From DATATB01 sp036268995 (GTDB taxonomy: Bacteria > Planctomycetota > Planctomycetia > Pirellulales > PNKZ01), in NCBI GenBank assembly GCA_036268995.1, contig DATATB010000185.1, positions 19,978 through 83,977 on the forward strand: 64,000 nucleotides of DNA, in the 5' to 3' direction. Position numbers and translations under genes: made by a program. Below the pieces are notes generated by a model. The model was given only the letters and a program-made list of their open reading frames with translations. It made no database searches and was not told where the DNA came from. This document shows positions 16,661-24,677 of the stretch, in pieces. Numbering within the stretch: position 1 is the first letter of the stretch; every line of letters starts with the position of its first letter.

Positions 16661-16760
16661 AGGATCAACCGATAAATAACTTCAGTTTTCCTTGGCCCCT
16701 CACCCGACCCTCTCCCGCAAGGGGAGAAGGGTTGTGGATAAGTTATTTTTCGGTAGCTCC
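16661..16760. repeat. MITE-like element, copy B
   Basis: AGGATCAACCGATAAATAAC at the left and AGTTATTTTTCGGTAGCTCC at the right, with CCCCTCACCC/CTCTCCCGCAAGGGGAG inside. More diverged than copies A and C. It occupies most of the 16608-16794 gap. Confidence 0.82.
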
Positions 16761-16794
16761 AGAAAAACAGCCGGGGTACTAGCAGCAGCGCCGA

Positions 16795-17739
16795 TCATCC
16801 GGCAAGCTTGGCCATGGCGGCCACCAACTCTTTCACCGCGTCGACGCTTTTCTGGAAGTCGGCTCGCTCCTGGCTGCTGAGTTCCAGCTCGATGATCTTC
16901 TCCACTCCGCCGGCGCCTAAAATGACGGGCACGCCCACGTAATACCCGCCCACGCCATACTCGCGCTGGCAGTACGCGGCACAGGGGATCAGCCGTTTCT
17001 TGTCGCGGACGACCGCTTCGACCATCTGGGCCGTGGCCGCCGCCGGGGCGTAATACGCGCTGCCGGTTTTGAGAAAGCCCACGATCTCGGCCCCGCCCTT
17101 GCGCGTGCGGTCGACGATTTCTTCCAACCGCTTGGCATCGATCAACCGCGTGACCGGGATGCCGCCGACCGACGTGTAGCTGGGCATCGGCACCATCGTG
17201 TCGCCGTGGCCGCCCAGCAGCAGGGCCGAAATATCCTCGACGCTCACGCCCAACTCCATTGCCAAAAACGCCCGGTATCGGGCCGTATCCAGCACGCCCG
17301 CCTGACCCACGACGCGGGCCGGCGGAAAGCCGGTGACTTGCAAGGCCCGCTGCACCATCGCGTCCAGCGGATTGCTGACGACGATCACCACGCTCTGCGG
17401 GCTGGTGCGCTTCACCTGTTCGGCCACCGAGCCGACAATCTTGGCGTTGGTCCCCAGCAGATCGTCGCGGCTCATGCCCGGCTTGCGAGCAATGCCAGCG
17501 GTGATGACCACCACGTCGCTGCCGGCCGAATCGTCGTAGTTGCTGGTGCCGGTGATCTTGGCGTCGAAGCCCATGATGGGCGAGGCCTGCATGAGGTCGA
17601 GCGATTTGCCTTTGGCAACGCCTTCGATCTCGGGAATATCCAACAGCACGATGTCGCCCAGTTCAGCCGCCGCGCACCAGTGCGCGGTCGTGGCTCCTAC
17701 GTTGCCGGCCCCGATGATCGTGATCTTCGCGCGACGCAT
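16795..17739 (-). CDS. mdh: Malate dehydrogenase
   Basis: The 314-residue protein interconverts malate and oxaloacetate with NAD. GAGNVG (residues 10-15) binds the nucleotide and D34 favours NAD. Substrate arginines are R85 and R91 (ARKPGMSRDD) and R154; the catalytic His is H178 in GGHGDTMVP. Sequence type is the LDH-like MDH of many bacteria. ATG 17739 has GGAG seven bases upstream, so I prefer it to the GTG at 17751. The gene is divergent from glyQS. Confidence 0.95.
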   Translation of the reverse strand: MRRAKITIIGAGNVGATTAHWCAAAELGDIVLLDIPEIEGVAKGKSLDLMQASPIMGFDAKITGTSNYDDSAGSDVVVITAGIARKPGMSRDDLLGTNAKIVGSVAEQVKRTSPQSVVIVVSNPLDAMVQRALQVTGFPPARVVGQAGVLDTARYRAFLAMELGVSVEDISALLLGGHGDTMVPMPSYTSVGGIPVTRLIDAKRLEEIVDRTRKGGAEIVGFLKTGSAYYAPAAATAQMVEAVVRDKKRLIPCAAYCQREYGVGGYYVGVPVILGAGGVEKIIELELSSQERADFQKSVDAVKELVAAMAKLAG

Positions 17740-18095
17740 GCTTGGCTCCACGGAGAATGGAGTATTGGAAAACGTTAAAACAAAAATTTGCGGCCCGCGC
17801 CATGAACGAGCGCGGCCGCAATCTCGACTTGCCCGCCCGGGTCAGCGGCGCGGCACAACGGCCGCGCCCATAGCGTGGGCGAAAGCTGAGTATCAACGTC
17901 ATGCCGGCCAAGTCAAGTACCCGAGTGGCCGCCCCATAGACCGGCGGCGGCTGACAGCGGTACACTGAGCGGTTCGATCCACGCGGCTCGACCGAGCTCG
18001 CCGAGGTCCGTCCACATTACAAGCAGGGGGCAGGGCTTTGCCCACCCGACGGGTACAGATCCTCATACATTCTTTTTTTGCCGGGCGATGCATTC
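17740..18095. other. Divergent intergenic region mdh/glyQS
   Basis: 356 bp without a convincing gene. It must hold the promoters of both mdh and glyQS but I see no strong consensus boxes. A short palindrome, GGGCAGGGCTTTGCCCA, lies near 18028-18044, and a T-run (18073-18079) precedes the glyQS start. Confidence 0.5.
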
Positions 18096-19829
18096 ATGGC
18101 GTTGGAGATGGAAAAGCTGGTCTCGCTGTGCAAGCGGCGGGGTTTCCTGTTTCAGTCGAGCGAGATCTACGGCGGCCTCAACGGCTTCTGGGACTACGGC
18201 CCGCTGGGCGTGGAGCTGAAGCGCAACGTCAAAGAGGCCTGGTGGCGCGACATGGTCAGCGGCCACGACGACCTGGCCACACCGCCCGGCGCGCCCGTGC
18301 CCTACGAAATGTGCGGCCTCGACTCAACCATCATCATGCACCCGCAGATCTGGAAGTGCTCGGGCCACTACGATCTGTTTCATGACTGGATGCAAACCTG
18401 CCGGCAGTGCAAGAAGCTGTTCCGGTCGGATCACGTCTGGGAGATGCTGAAGGAAGCTCCGTGGGTGCTCTCTTTCGCCGAGACCTGCCGGCCGTCGGTC
18501 GATTCCGAGGTGTTGATCTTCGAAAGCCCGGCGGCGCTTGAGTGGGCGCGCAAAAAAGGCAGGAAACTGGCGCCAGGCCTGGCGCTTGTCCGTAATCCTA
18601 CTGTCACGATGTCGTGGCTAGCCGAAGATTTGGAGAACAATCCAGAGCTGGATTTGTCTCTGCCGAATTTGTTGCGTTACATCGCAACCGAGCAGAAGGC
18701 AGTTACGGGTTTGCAAACGCCTTGCCCGAACTGTGGCGGCGATCTGACCGAGCCACGCGAATTCAACCTGATGTTCGAGACGCATACCGGCGCGCTGAAA
18801 TCGGAAGATAGCAAGACGTTCCTGCGCCCGGAGACGGCGCAGGGCATCTTCGTCAACTTTAAAAACGTGCTCGATAGCTCGCGGGTAAAGATCCCGTTCG
18901 GCATCGCGCAGCAGGGCAAGAGCTTTCGCAACGAGATCACGCCGCGCAACTTTACGTTTCGCTCGCGCGAGTTCGAGCAGATGGAAATCGAGTTTTTCTG
19001 CCATCCGGGCCAGTCGCTGGCCTGGTACAAGTACTGGCGCGATCGTCGCTACCAGTGGTATCTCGATCTGGGCCTGGCCGGCGACCGCTTGCGGCTGCGC
19101 GATCACGATGCCGACGAGCTGAGCCATTACTCGTGCGGCACGGCCGATATCGAATATGCCTTCCCGTTCTTGCCGCCTGGCGAGTTCGGCGAGCTGGAAG
19201 GCATCGCCCATCGCGGCGATTTCGACCTGCGCAGCCATATGGAAGGCAAGCTGGTCCACGAAAACCCCGACGACAAGACTTCGCCGCTGGTGCTGGAGCG
19301 CGACGCCGACGGCAACCCCCGTCACAAGGGCAGCGGCAAGGATCTGTCGTACTTCGACGACATCACGCGCGAGCGCTACACGCCGCACGTCATCGAGCCT
19401 TCGGCCGGGGCCGATCGGGCCACGCTGGCCTTCTTGTGCGAGGCCTATCGCGAGGACAGCGTTCCCGACGACAAGGGCAACCCGCGCGAGCGAGTGTACC
19501 TCAAGCTGCACCCGCGGCTGGCGCCGGTGAAGGCCGCCGTGTTTCCGCTGGTGAAGAAGGACGGAATGCCCGAGGTGGCCGAGAAGATTTACCGCGATCT
19601 AAAAAAGCAGTTCAACGTTTTTTACGACGAAAAAGGGGCCGTCGGCCGCCGCTATGCCCGGCAGGACGAGGTGGGTACGCCCTACTGCATCACGGTCGAC
19701 GGCCAAACGCTCCAGGACCAGACCGTGACGTTCCGCGATCGCGACACGCTGCGGCAGTGGCGCGTGAACGTGGCCGATTGTTTGAGTGAACTGACCTCGC
19801 GTTTGCAAACGAATCAACACACGCCATGA
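18096..19829 (+). CDS. glyQS: Glycyl-tRNA synthetase, single-chain dimeric type
   Basis: The 577-residue class II synthetase charges tRNA-Gly. It is the alpha2 type found in eukaryotes, archaea and some bacteria, not the alpha/beta tetramer. Seen are the N-terminal CKRRGFLFQSSEIYGG and FWDYGPLGVELKRN, zinc-ribbon-like cysteines (CRQCKKLF, CPNCGG), motif 2 GKSFRNEITPRN and the C-terminal anticodon domain around LAPVKAAVFPLVKKDG. The insertion between about residues 150 and 210 is long, and its DNA (18540-18720) looks less GC-rich. ATG 18096 is preferred over the upstream TTG at 18078. Its stop overlaps the next start (ATGA). Confidence 0.95.
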   Translation: MALEMEKLVSLCKRRGFLFQSSEIYGGLNGFWDYGPLGVELKRNVKEAWWRDMVSGHDDLATPPGAPVPYEMCGLDSTIIMHPQIWKCSGHYDLFHDWMQTCRQCKKLFRSDHVWEMLKEAPWVLSFAETCRPSVDSEVLIFESPAALEWARKKGRKLAPGLALVRNPTVTMSWLAEDLENNPELDLSLPNLLRYIATEQKAVTGLQTPCPNCGGDLTEPREFNLMFETHTGALKSEDSKTFLRPETAQGIFVNFKNVLDSSRVKIPFGIAQQGKSFRNEITPRNFTFRSREFEQMEIEFFCHPGQSLAWYKYWRDRRYQWYLDLGLAGDRLRLRDHDADELSHYSCGTADIEYAFPFLPPGEFGELEGIAHRGDFDLRSHMEGKLVHENPDDKTSPLVLERDADGNPRHKGSGKDLSYFDDITRERYTPHVIEPSAGADRATLAFLCEAYREDSVPDDKGNPRERVYLKLHPRLAPVKAAVFPLVKKDGMPEVAEKIYRDLKKQFNVFYDEKGAVGRRYARQDEVGTPYCITVDGQTLQDQTVTFRDRDTLRQWRVNVADCLSELTSRLQTNQHTP

Positions 19830-20647
19830 AGCCGGCCTTGAGCCAGGTCTGCTCGCTGCACTCGCCCTTCGATCAAGATGTGATCGATTATGCGGCCGGC
19901 GCGTGCCGCAGCATCGAGATGTGGCTCGGCAAGCTGGAAACCTGGCTCGACAAACATTCGCTGGACGACGTCCGCCGGCTAATGGCCGAGAATGAAGTCG
20001 AGTTTCCCGTGGCTAGCTACCAGGGCGGCTTGCTCGCCAGCCAGGGCGACGCGCGGCGCCAGCATTGGCAACACTTTCACCACCGGCTCGATCTCTGCCG
20101 GCAGTTGAACGTCCAGACCTTGGTCGTGGCCTGCGACATTGCCGAACCGCCCCAGCCGGCCACGCTCGATCGGATTCGCATGTCACTGGCCCAGGCAGCG
20201 CAGGCGGCCGGAGAAGCCGGCCTGCGGCTGGCGCTCGAGTTTCAGGCCCGCTCGACGCTGGGCAACAACTTGCAAACGGCCGCCGCGCTGGTCGGCGAAA
20301 CCGGTTCGCCGCATTTGGGCCTGTGCTTCGATGTATTCCATTACTATGCCGGCCCCAGCAAGTTCGAAGACCTGGCGTATCTTTCGCCGGCCAATCTGTT
20401 TCACGTGCAATTCTCCGACGTGACGGAAGTCGCCCGCGAACTCACCGCCGACGGCGACCGCGTTCTGCCCGGCGACGGCGATTTCCAGCTCGCTGCGATT
20501 GTGGAAGTGCTCGGCACGATTGGATACGACGGCTACGTCTCGGTCGAACTGATGAACCCCCAGATTTGGCAGGTGCCCGCCCGGCAGTTCGGCGAGATTG
20601 CCATGACGGCGCTGCGCAAGGTGCTGGGGCAAGCGAGCATGGGTTAG
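19826..20647 (+). CDS. Sugar phosphate isomerase/epimerase (TIM barrel)
   Basis: The 273-residue protein overlaps the glyQS stop by 4 bp (ATGA), so it is translationally coupled to it. Landmarks of the xylose-isomerase-like barrel are SIEMWLGKLETWL, RLALEFQAR (metal Glu), LGLCFDVFHYYAGPS, LFHVQFSDV, PGDGDFQ and YVSVELMNPQIW. Among superfamily members this pattern is closest to the 2-keto-myo-inositol or hydroxypyruvate isomerase-like group. No signal peptide. Why it should be coupled to a tRNA synthetase is not evident. Confidence 0.88.
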   Translation: MKPALSQVCSLHSPFDQDVIDYAAGACRSIEMWLGKLETWLDKHSLDDVRRLMAENEVEFPVASYQGGLLASQGDARRQHWQHFHHRLDLCRQLNVQTLVVACDIAEPPQPATLDRIRMSLAQAAQAAGEAGLRLALEFQARSTLGNNLQTAAALVGETGSPHLGLCFDVFHYYAGPSKFEDLAYLSPANLFHVQFSDVTEVARELTADGDRVLPGDGDFQLAAIVEVLGTIGYDGYVSVELMNPQIWQVPARQFGEIAMTALRKVLGQASMG

Positions 20648-20668
20648 TGAGGAACGGTGCAGGCGAGC

Positions 20669-20740
20669 GGCACGCGCAAGCGTGCCAGTCACCCGATGCA
20701 AACGATGAACGATGAACGATGAATGCTGAACGACCAATGA
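20669..20740. repeat. Palindrome plus AATGATG-type heptamer tract
   Basis: GGCACGCGCAAGCGTGCC at 20669-20686 is a perfect hairpin. It is followed (20700-20740) by a run of AACGATGA/AATGCTGA units like those at 30652, 37306, 48421 and 62720. Confidence 0.65.
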
Positions 20741-20749
20741 GGTCCCGCC

Positions 20750-21052
20750 ATGACTCCGATTGCGTTTGAGGCCGACCCGAAGCTTGTGGCAATTGTCAGC
20801 TCGCCGGGCAATTACGCTCGTTGGATGCTGTGGCGCGTGGTGCCGGTCTGCGCCATGTTTGCGATCATGGACCCGGATCGGGAACAAGGCATCAATTTGG
20901 CGGCGATGTTGGCATGCGTGTTATGCCAGGCACCCTATTACCGGCTCGGCCGGGCAGCGGCCCAGGCTTGGCGGCAGCAGCATCCTCCGGCGGGTCCGAC
21001 CTGGGCCTTTCGGCTGGGCCGGTTGTGTGCGAAAGCCTTCCCCAGCGCTTGA
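20750..21052 (+). CDS. Small hypothetical protein
   Basis: A 100-residue frame from ATG 20750 directly after the heptamer tract. It has two moderately hydrophobic stretches (about 27-40, MLWRVVPVCAMFAIM, and 48-62, INLAAMLACVLCQAP) and a basic, proline-containing tail. It may be a small membrane protein. No family recognised. Another frame crosses this stretch but belongs to the upstream extension of the dienelactone hydrolase, so coding in this frame is plausible but not proven. Confidence 0.45.
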   Translation: MTPIAFEADPKLVAIVSSPGNYARWMLWRVVPVCAMFAIMDPDREQGINLAAMLACVLCQAPYYRLGRAAAQAWRQQHPPAGPTWAFRLGRLCAKAFPSA

Positions 21053-21088
21053 GTCGGCCCCGATCTTGTGCCAGACTCTTGGCGCGGT

Positions 21089-21123
21089 GGGTGCCATGCC
21101 CACGCCGCGTGGGCATGGCACCC
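21089..21123. repeat. Perfect palindrome GGGTGCCATGCCCACG
   Basis: A 16-bp stem (GGGTGCCATGCCCACG) with a 3-base loop, ending 33 bp before the dienelactone hydrolase start. This sequence type recurs in planctomycete intergenic DNA in my recollection; only one copy is in the window. Confidence 0.8.
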
Positions 21124-21156
21124 GAGGTCGATCACCGATTTCTTGGAGCCATCCGC

Positions 21157-22020
21157 ATGCACGAAGAACTCTTGAGCCTGATGCCGAAAGTCGATGTCAA
21201 TCGCCGGCAGTTCGTGGTCACGACCTTGGCCACGGGCTTTGCACTGTCGGTGCAGCCGGTGTCGGCCGCGACGATCACGACCGATACCACCGGCCTGGTG
21301 GCGGGCGAAGTGAAGATCTCGGTGCCCGACGGCGAGGTTCCCGCGTATCGGGCCATGCCTTCGTCCGGCGGCCCCTTCCCGGTGATCCTGGTCGTGCAGG
21401 AAATCTTCGGCGTCCACGAGCACATCAAGGATCTTTGCCGGCGGCTGGCGAAGCTCGGTTATCTGGCCGTCGCGCCGGAGCTGTATGCGCGGCAGGGCGA
21501 CGTGTCGAAGATCGAGAACATTCGCGAAGTCATTGCCAAGGTCGTCTCGAAGGTGCCGGACAAGCAGGTCATGTCCGACCTGGATGCCACGGTGGCTTGG
21601 GCCAAAAAATCCGGCAAGGGCAATAGCTCGAAGCTCGGCATCACCGGCTTCTGCTGGGGCGGCCGCATTGTGTGGTTGTATGCGGCGCACAATCCGGAGC
21701 TCAAGGCGGGCGTGGCCTGGTACGGCCGGCTCACGAGTACCAAGGACGAGCTGCATCCCGAGCATCCGTTGGACCTCGTGAAGGAGCTGAAGGCGCCGGT
21801 GCTGGGCCTGTATGGCGGAGCCGACCAGGGGATTCCCGTTTCGACGGTCGACCAGATGCGCGAGGCGCTCAAGGCCGACGGCAAGCCGGGCGAGCTGATC
21901 GTATATCCCGACACGCCGCACGGCTTCAACGCCGACTACCGCCCCAGCTTTACCAAGAGTGCGGCCGAGGATGGCTGGAAGCGGATGCTCGACTGGTTCA
22001 AACGCTACGGCGTGGCCTGA
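21157..22020 (+). CDS. Dienelactone hydrolase family protein, exported
   Basis: The 287-residue alpha/beta-hydrolase has the full dienelactone hydrolase set: E82 in VVQEIFG, nucleophile C166 in GFCWGG, D223 in GGADQGIP and H255 in TPHGFNAD. The N-terminus (VNRRQFVVTTLATGFALS) looks like a Tat signal followed by a cut near VSAA, so export folded is likely. ATG 21157 has GGAG eight bases upstream; the longer frame runs through the palindrome and was rejected. Natural substrate unknown; many such proteins are broad esterases. Confidence 0.9.
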   Translation: MHEELLSLMPKVDVNRRQFVVTTLATGFALSVQPVSAATITTDTTGLVAGEVKISVPDGEVPAYRAMPSSGGPFPVILVVQEIFGVHEHIKDLCRRLAKLGYLAVAPELYARQGDVSKIENIREVIAKVVSKVPDKQVMSDLDATVAWAKKSGKGNSSKLGITGFCWGGRIVWLYAAHNPELKAGVAWYGRLTSTKDELHPEHPLDLVKELKAPVLGLYGGADQGIPVSTVDQMREALKADGKPGELIVYPDTPHGFNADYRPSFTKSAAEDGWKRMLDWFKRYGVA

Positions 22021-22050
22021 AACGTCCCGTCGCTGCCATCGCAAACATAC

Positions 22051-22093
22051 AGCCGCGACCGCTGGTCGCGTTCCCCCAGTCGCGGTCCCCCGA
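22051..22093. repeat. GCCGCGACC palindrome unit
   Basis: AGCCGCGACCGCTGGTCGCG at 22051-22070 plus a partial inverted copy (CAGTCGCGGTC). Same family as 4464-4525. It ends just before the ribosome site of the TPR/OGT-like gene. Confidence 0.7.
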
Positions 22094-22103
22094 AGGAGCA
22101 GCG

Positions 22104-24170
22104 TTGGCCACGGTCACCGAAGCGCTCGATCTGGCCCTCAAGCATCACCAGGCCGGCCGGCTGGCTGAGGCCGAGCGGATCTATCGCCAGATCCTGGCCG
22201 CCATGCCCAACCAGCCTGACGCCTGGCACCGGTTGGGCTTGCTGGCCTGCCACGCCGGCAACCCGACCTTCGGCGTCGAGGCCATCACGCGCGCAATCAG
22301 CATCAACCCCGACGACGCGGCCTATTACAGCAATCTAGGCGCCGCCTACCAGGCCTTGGGCCGCACGGAAGAAGCGCTCAAAAACCATTGCCTGGCCGTC
22401 AAAATCAATCGCAATTGGCCCGAAGGACATTTCACCCTGGGGTTGGCGCTCGTGCGTGCCAATCAATTGCGCGACGCGGCCGTGGCGCTGGCCGAGACGA
22501 CGCGGCTGGCACCGCAGCGGCCCGAGCCATTCAACGAGTTGGGCATTGTCTTGGCCCGCCTGGGGCGGATGGATGAAGCGGCCGATGCGTTCCGGCAGGC
22601 CACGCGTTTGCGGCCCGAATACGCCGACGCCTACAACAATCTCGGCAACGTACGGCTTTCGCAAAATCGCCTGGACGAGGCCATCGGCCGCTACCAGAAG
22701 GCCATCGAGCTCAAGCCGAATTACTACCAGGCCCACGCCCACCTGGGCATCGCCTATTCGCGGCAGGGACGCACCCACGAGTCGATCGTCTGCCTCGAGC
22801 ATGCCGTCGAGCTCCAACCCAACTCGGCCGATCCCCAAAATAATCTGGGCAACGCGCTGCTGGTCGCCGGCCAGTTAGACCGGGCTCTGGGCGTCTTTCG
22901 AACGGCGCTCAAGCTCGATCCGAACTTCGCGCCCGCCATCAGCAATTATCTGTTCGCGCTCAATTACGACCCGGCGATCGAGCCCGAGCGGCTGGCCGAG
23001 GAGCACCGCACTTGGGCCGGACGCTTGGAGGCCGGGCTGCCGGCTCCAGCGGGCTACGATAACGCGCCCGAACCCGACAGGGCGCTGCGCGTGGCGTACG
23101 TCTCGCCCGATTTCCGCCGCCATCCGGTGAGCGCGTTCATGCTCGCCGCGCTCACGCAAGGCAATCGCAGCCGCATGCAGACGATCCTGCTAGCCGACGT
23201 GATGGTGCCCGACGCGACGACCCGGCGGCTCGAATCTTTGGCCGACGGCTGGCACGACACGACCGGCATGTCGCACGAGCAACTGGCCGAGCTCGTGCGG
23301 CGCGAAAAGATCGACGTCCTCGTCGATCTGACGGGCCACACTTCGGGCAACCGGCTGGGCGTGATGGCCCGCCGGCCGGCTCCGGTGCAAGTGTCGTATA
23401 TCGGCTATCCGGCCACTACCGGGCTGACCTCGATCCAATACCTGCTGACCGACGACATCGTCGACCCGGCCGGCGAAGAGCGACTGTACACCGAGTCGCT
23501 GGTGAGGCTGCCGGGCGGATTTTCGTGCTACACGCCCCTGGACGACGCGCCGGCCGTCAGCCCGTTGCCGGCCAGCGGCTCGGGCCGAATCACGTTCGGT
23601 GCGCTGCAAACCTTGGCCAAGCTCAACAGCCAGGTGCTCGCGCTCTGGGCACGCGTGGTCCGGCAGGTGCCCGGCTCGCGGCTGCTGATTGCCCGCGACG
23701 TGCTCACCGGCCCGATCGCCCAGGCGGTGGCCGACCAGTTGCTGGCCGCAGGGCTTAAGCCTGAAGATTTCGAGCTGCGGCACGAGTTTCCGGCCGGCGG
23801 GCATCTGGCGCTCTACCGCGAAATCGACATCGCGCTGGACCCGTTCCCGTGGAGCGGCCACACGACCGCCTGCGAAGCCCTGTGGATGGGCGTGCCCACC
23901 GTGTCGCTCGTCGGTCACCGGCATGCCGGCCGGATGGTGGCCAGCGTGTTGTCCCAGGCCGGCCTGCGCGACTGGCTGGCGCGCGATGCGGACGAATACG
24001 TGGCGATCGCTGCCCGGGCGGCGGGCGATCTCGATGCGATGGCCGCTTTGCGCAGCGGCATGCGGCAGCGCATGGCGGCCTCGGCCCTGTGCGATGCCGC
24101 GCGTTTTGCCGGCGAACTGGAACAAGCGTATCGGGGCATGTGGAGCGACTGGTGCCGGCAGCGAGGCTAG
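22104..24170 (+). CDS. TPR protein with O-GlcNAc-transferase-like (GT41) domain
   Basis: The 688-residue protein has about seven TPR units in the first 270 residues (signatures such as AYYSNLGAAYQALGR, AYNNLGNVRLSQNR, AHAHLGIAYSRQGR). A GT41/SPINDLY-like catalytic region follows from about residue 310: LRVAYVSPDFRRHPVS, DVLVDLTGHTSGNRL, APVQVSYIGYPATTG, FGALQTLAKLN, and DPFPWSGHTTACEALWMGVP for UDP-sugar binding. I start at TTG 22104, six bases after AAGGAG; the frame extends upstream to 21672 only by overlapping the previous gene. It probably glycosylates proteins in the cytoplasm; targets unknown. Confidence 0.92.
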   Translation: MATVTEALDLALKHHQAGRLAEAERIYRQILAAMPNQPDAWHRLGLLACHAGNPTFGVEAITRAISINPDDAAYYSNLGAAYQALGRTEEALKNHCLAVKINRNWPEGHFTLGLALVRANQLRDAAVALAETTRLAPQRPEPFNELGIVLARLGRMDEAADAFRQATRLRPEYADAYNNLGNVRLSQNRLDEAIGRYQKAIELKPNYYQAHAHLGIAYSRQGRTHESIVCLEHAVELQPNSADPQNNLGNALLVAGQLDRALGVFRTALKLDPNFAPAISNYLFALNYDPAIEPERLAEEHRTWAGRLEAGLPAPAGYDNAPEPDRALRVAYVSPDFRRHPVSAFMLAALTQGNRSRMQTILLADVMVPDATTRRLESLADGWHDTTGMSHEQLAELVRREKIDVLVDLTGHTSGNRLGVMARRPAPVQVSYIGYPATTGLTSIQYLLTDDIVDPAGEERLYTESLVRLPGGFSCYTPLDDAPAVSPLPASGSGRITFGALQTLAKLNSQVLALWARVVRQVPGSRLLIARDVLTGPIAQAVADQLLAAGLKPEDFELRHEFPAGGHLALYREIDIALDPFPWSGHTTACEALWMGVPTVSLVGHRHAGRMVASVLSQAGLRDWLARDADEYVAIAARAAGDLDAMAALRSGMRQRMAASALCDAARFAGELEQAYRGMWSDWCRQRG

Positions 24171-24178
24171 CCAACAAC

Positions 24179-24209
24179 CGGCGAGCCGGGAGCGTTAGCG
24201 ACCGGAGGA
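24179..24209. repeat. GCGAGCCGGGAGCGTTAGCG unit
   Basis: One arm of the repeat that forms a 28-bp perfect hairpin at 38710-38775. Here only a single arm is present. Confidence 0.8.
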
Positions 24210-24234
24210 CGTCGTCGAGTAAGGAACATGAACC

Positions 24235-24645
24235 ATGGTCGAAATCACGATTCAGTATCTAGGCGAGTTGCGTTGCGAGGCGACGCATGGGCCGTCGGGC
24301 ACGAAGGTGGTGACCGATGCGCCGGTCGACAATATGGGCCGGGGCGAATCGTTTTCGCCGACCGATCTGGTGGCCACGGCGCTGGGCACCTGCATGCTGA
24401 CCATCATGGGCATCGTGGCCCAGCGCGACGGGATCGACCTGGCCGGCACGCGCGTCAAAGTGGCCAAGGAAATGGTCGTCGCGCCGGTGCGGCGCATCGG
24501 GCGACTGACGGTCGAGTTCCACGTGCCGGCCACGCTGTCGGAAGTTGATCAAAGCAAATTACAAAAGGCCGCATTGAGTTGCCCGGTCCATAAGAGCTTG
24601 CATCCGGAGGTCGACATTCCGGTGAAGTTTTGTTTTGGTTCATAA
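24235..24645 (+). CDS. OsmC/Ohr-family peroxiredoxin-like protein
   Basis: The 136-residue protein has the two conserved cysteines of the OsmC family: C53 in ALGTCMLTIM and C116 in AALSCPVHKS. These reduce organic hydroperoxides. The N-terminal VEITIQYLGELRCEATHGPSG strands are also typical. Cytoplasmic, no signal peptide. Length fits the family. Whether it is an Ohr, OsmC or YhfA-type member cannot be told by eye. It is followed 32 bp later by the lactonase/esterase fusion gene. Confidence 0.93.
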   Translation: MVEITIQYLGELRCEATHGPSGTKVVTDAPVDNMGRGESFSPTDLVATALGTCMLTIMGIVAQRDGIDLAGTRVKVAKEMVVAPVRRIGRLTVEFHVPATLSEVDQSKLQKAALSCPVHKSLHPEVDIPVKFCFGS

Positions 24646-24677
24646 AGGTAGAGTGAAAAGTGAATAGTGAGAAACCG

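Noticed and set aside
20821..21156. Upstream extension of the dienelactone hydrolase
   Set aside because: It runs through a palindromic repeat and a second small frame; the signal peptide starts at 21157.
21672..22103. Upstream extension of the TPR/OGT-like gene
   Set aside because: It overlaps the dienelactone hydrolase gene in another frame; the TTG at 22104 has a near-perfect Shine-Dalgarno.
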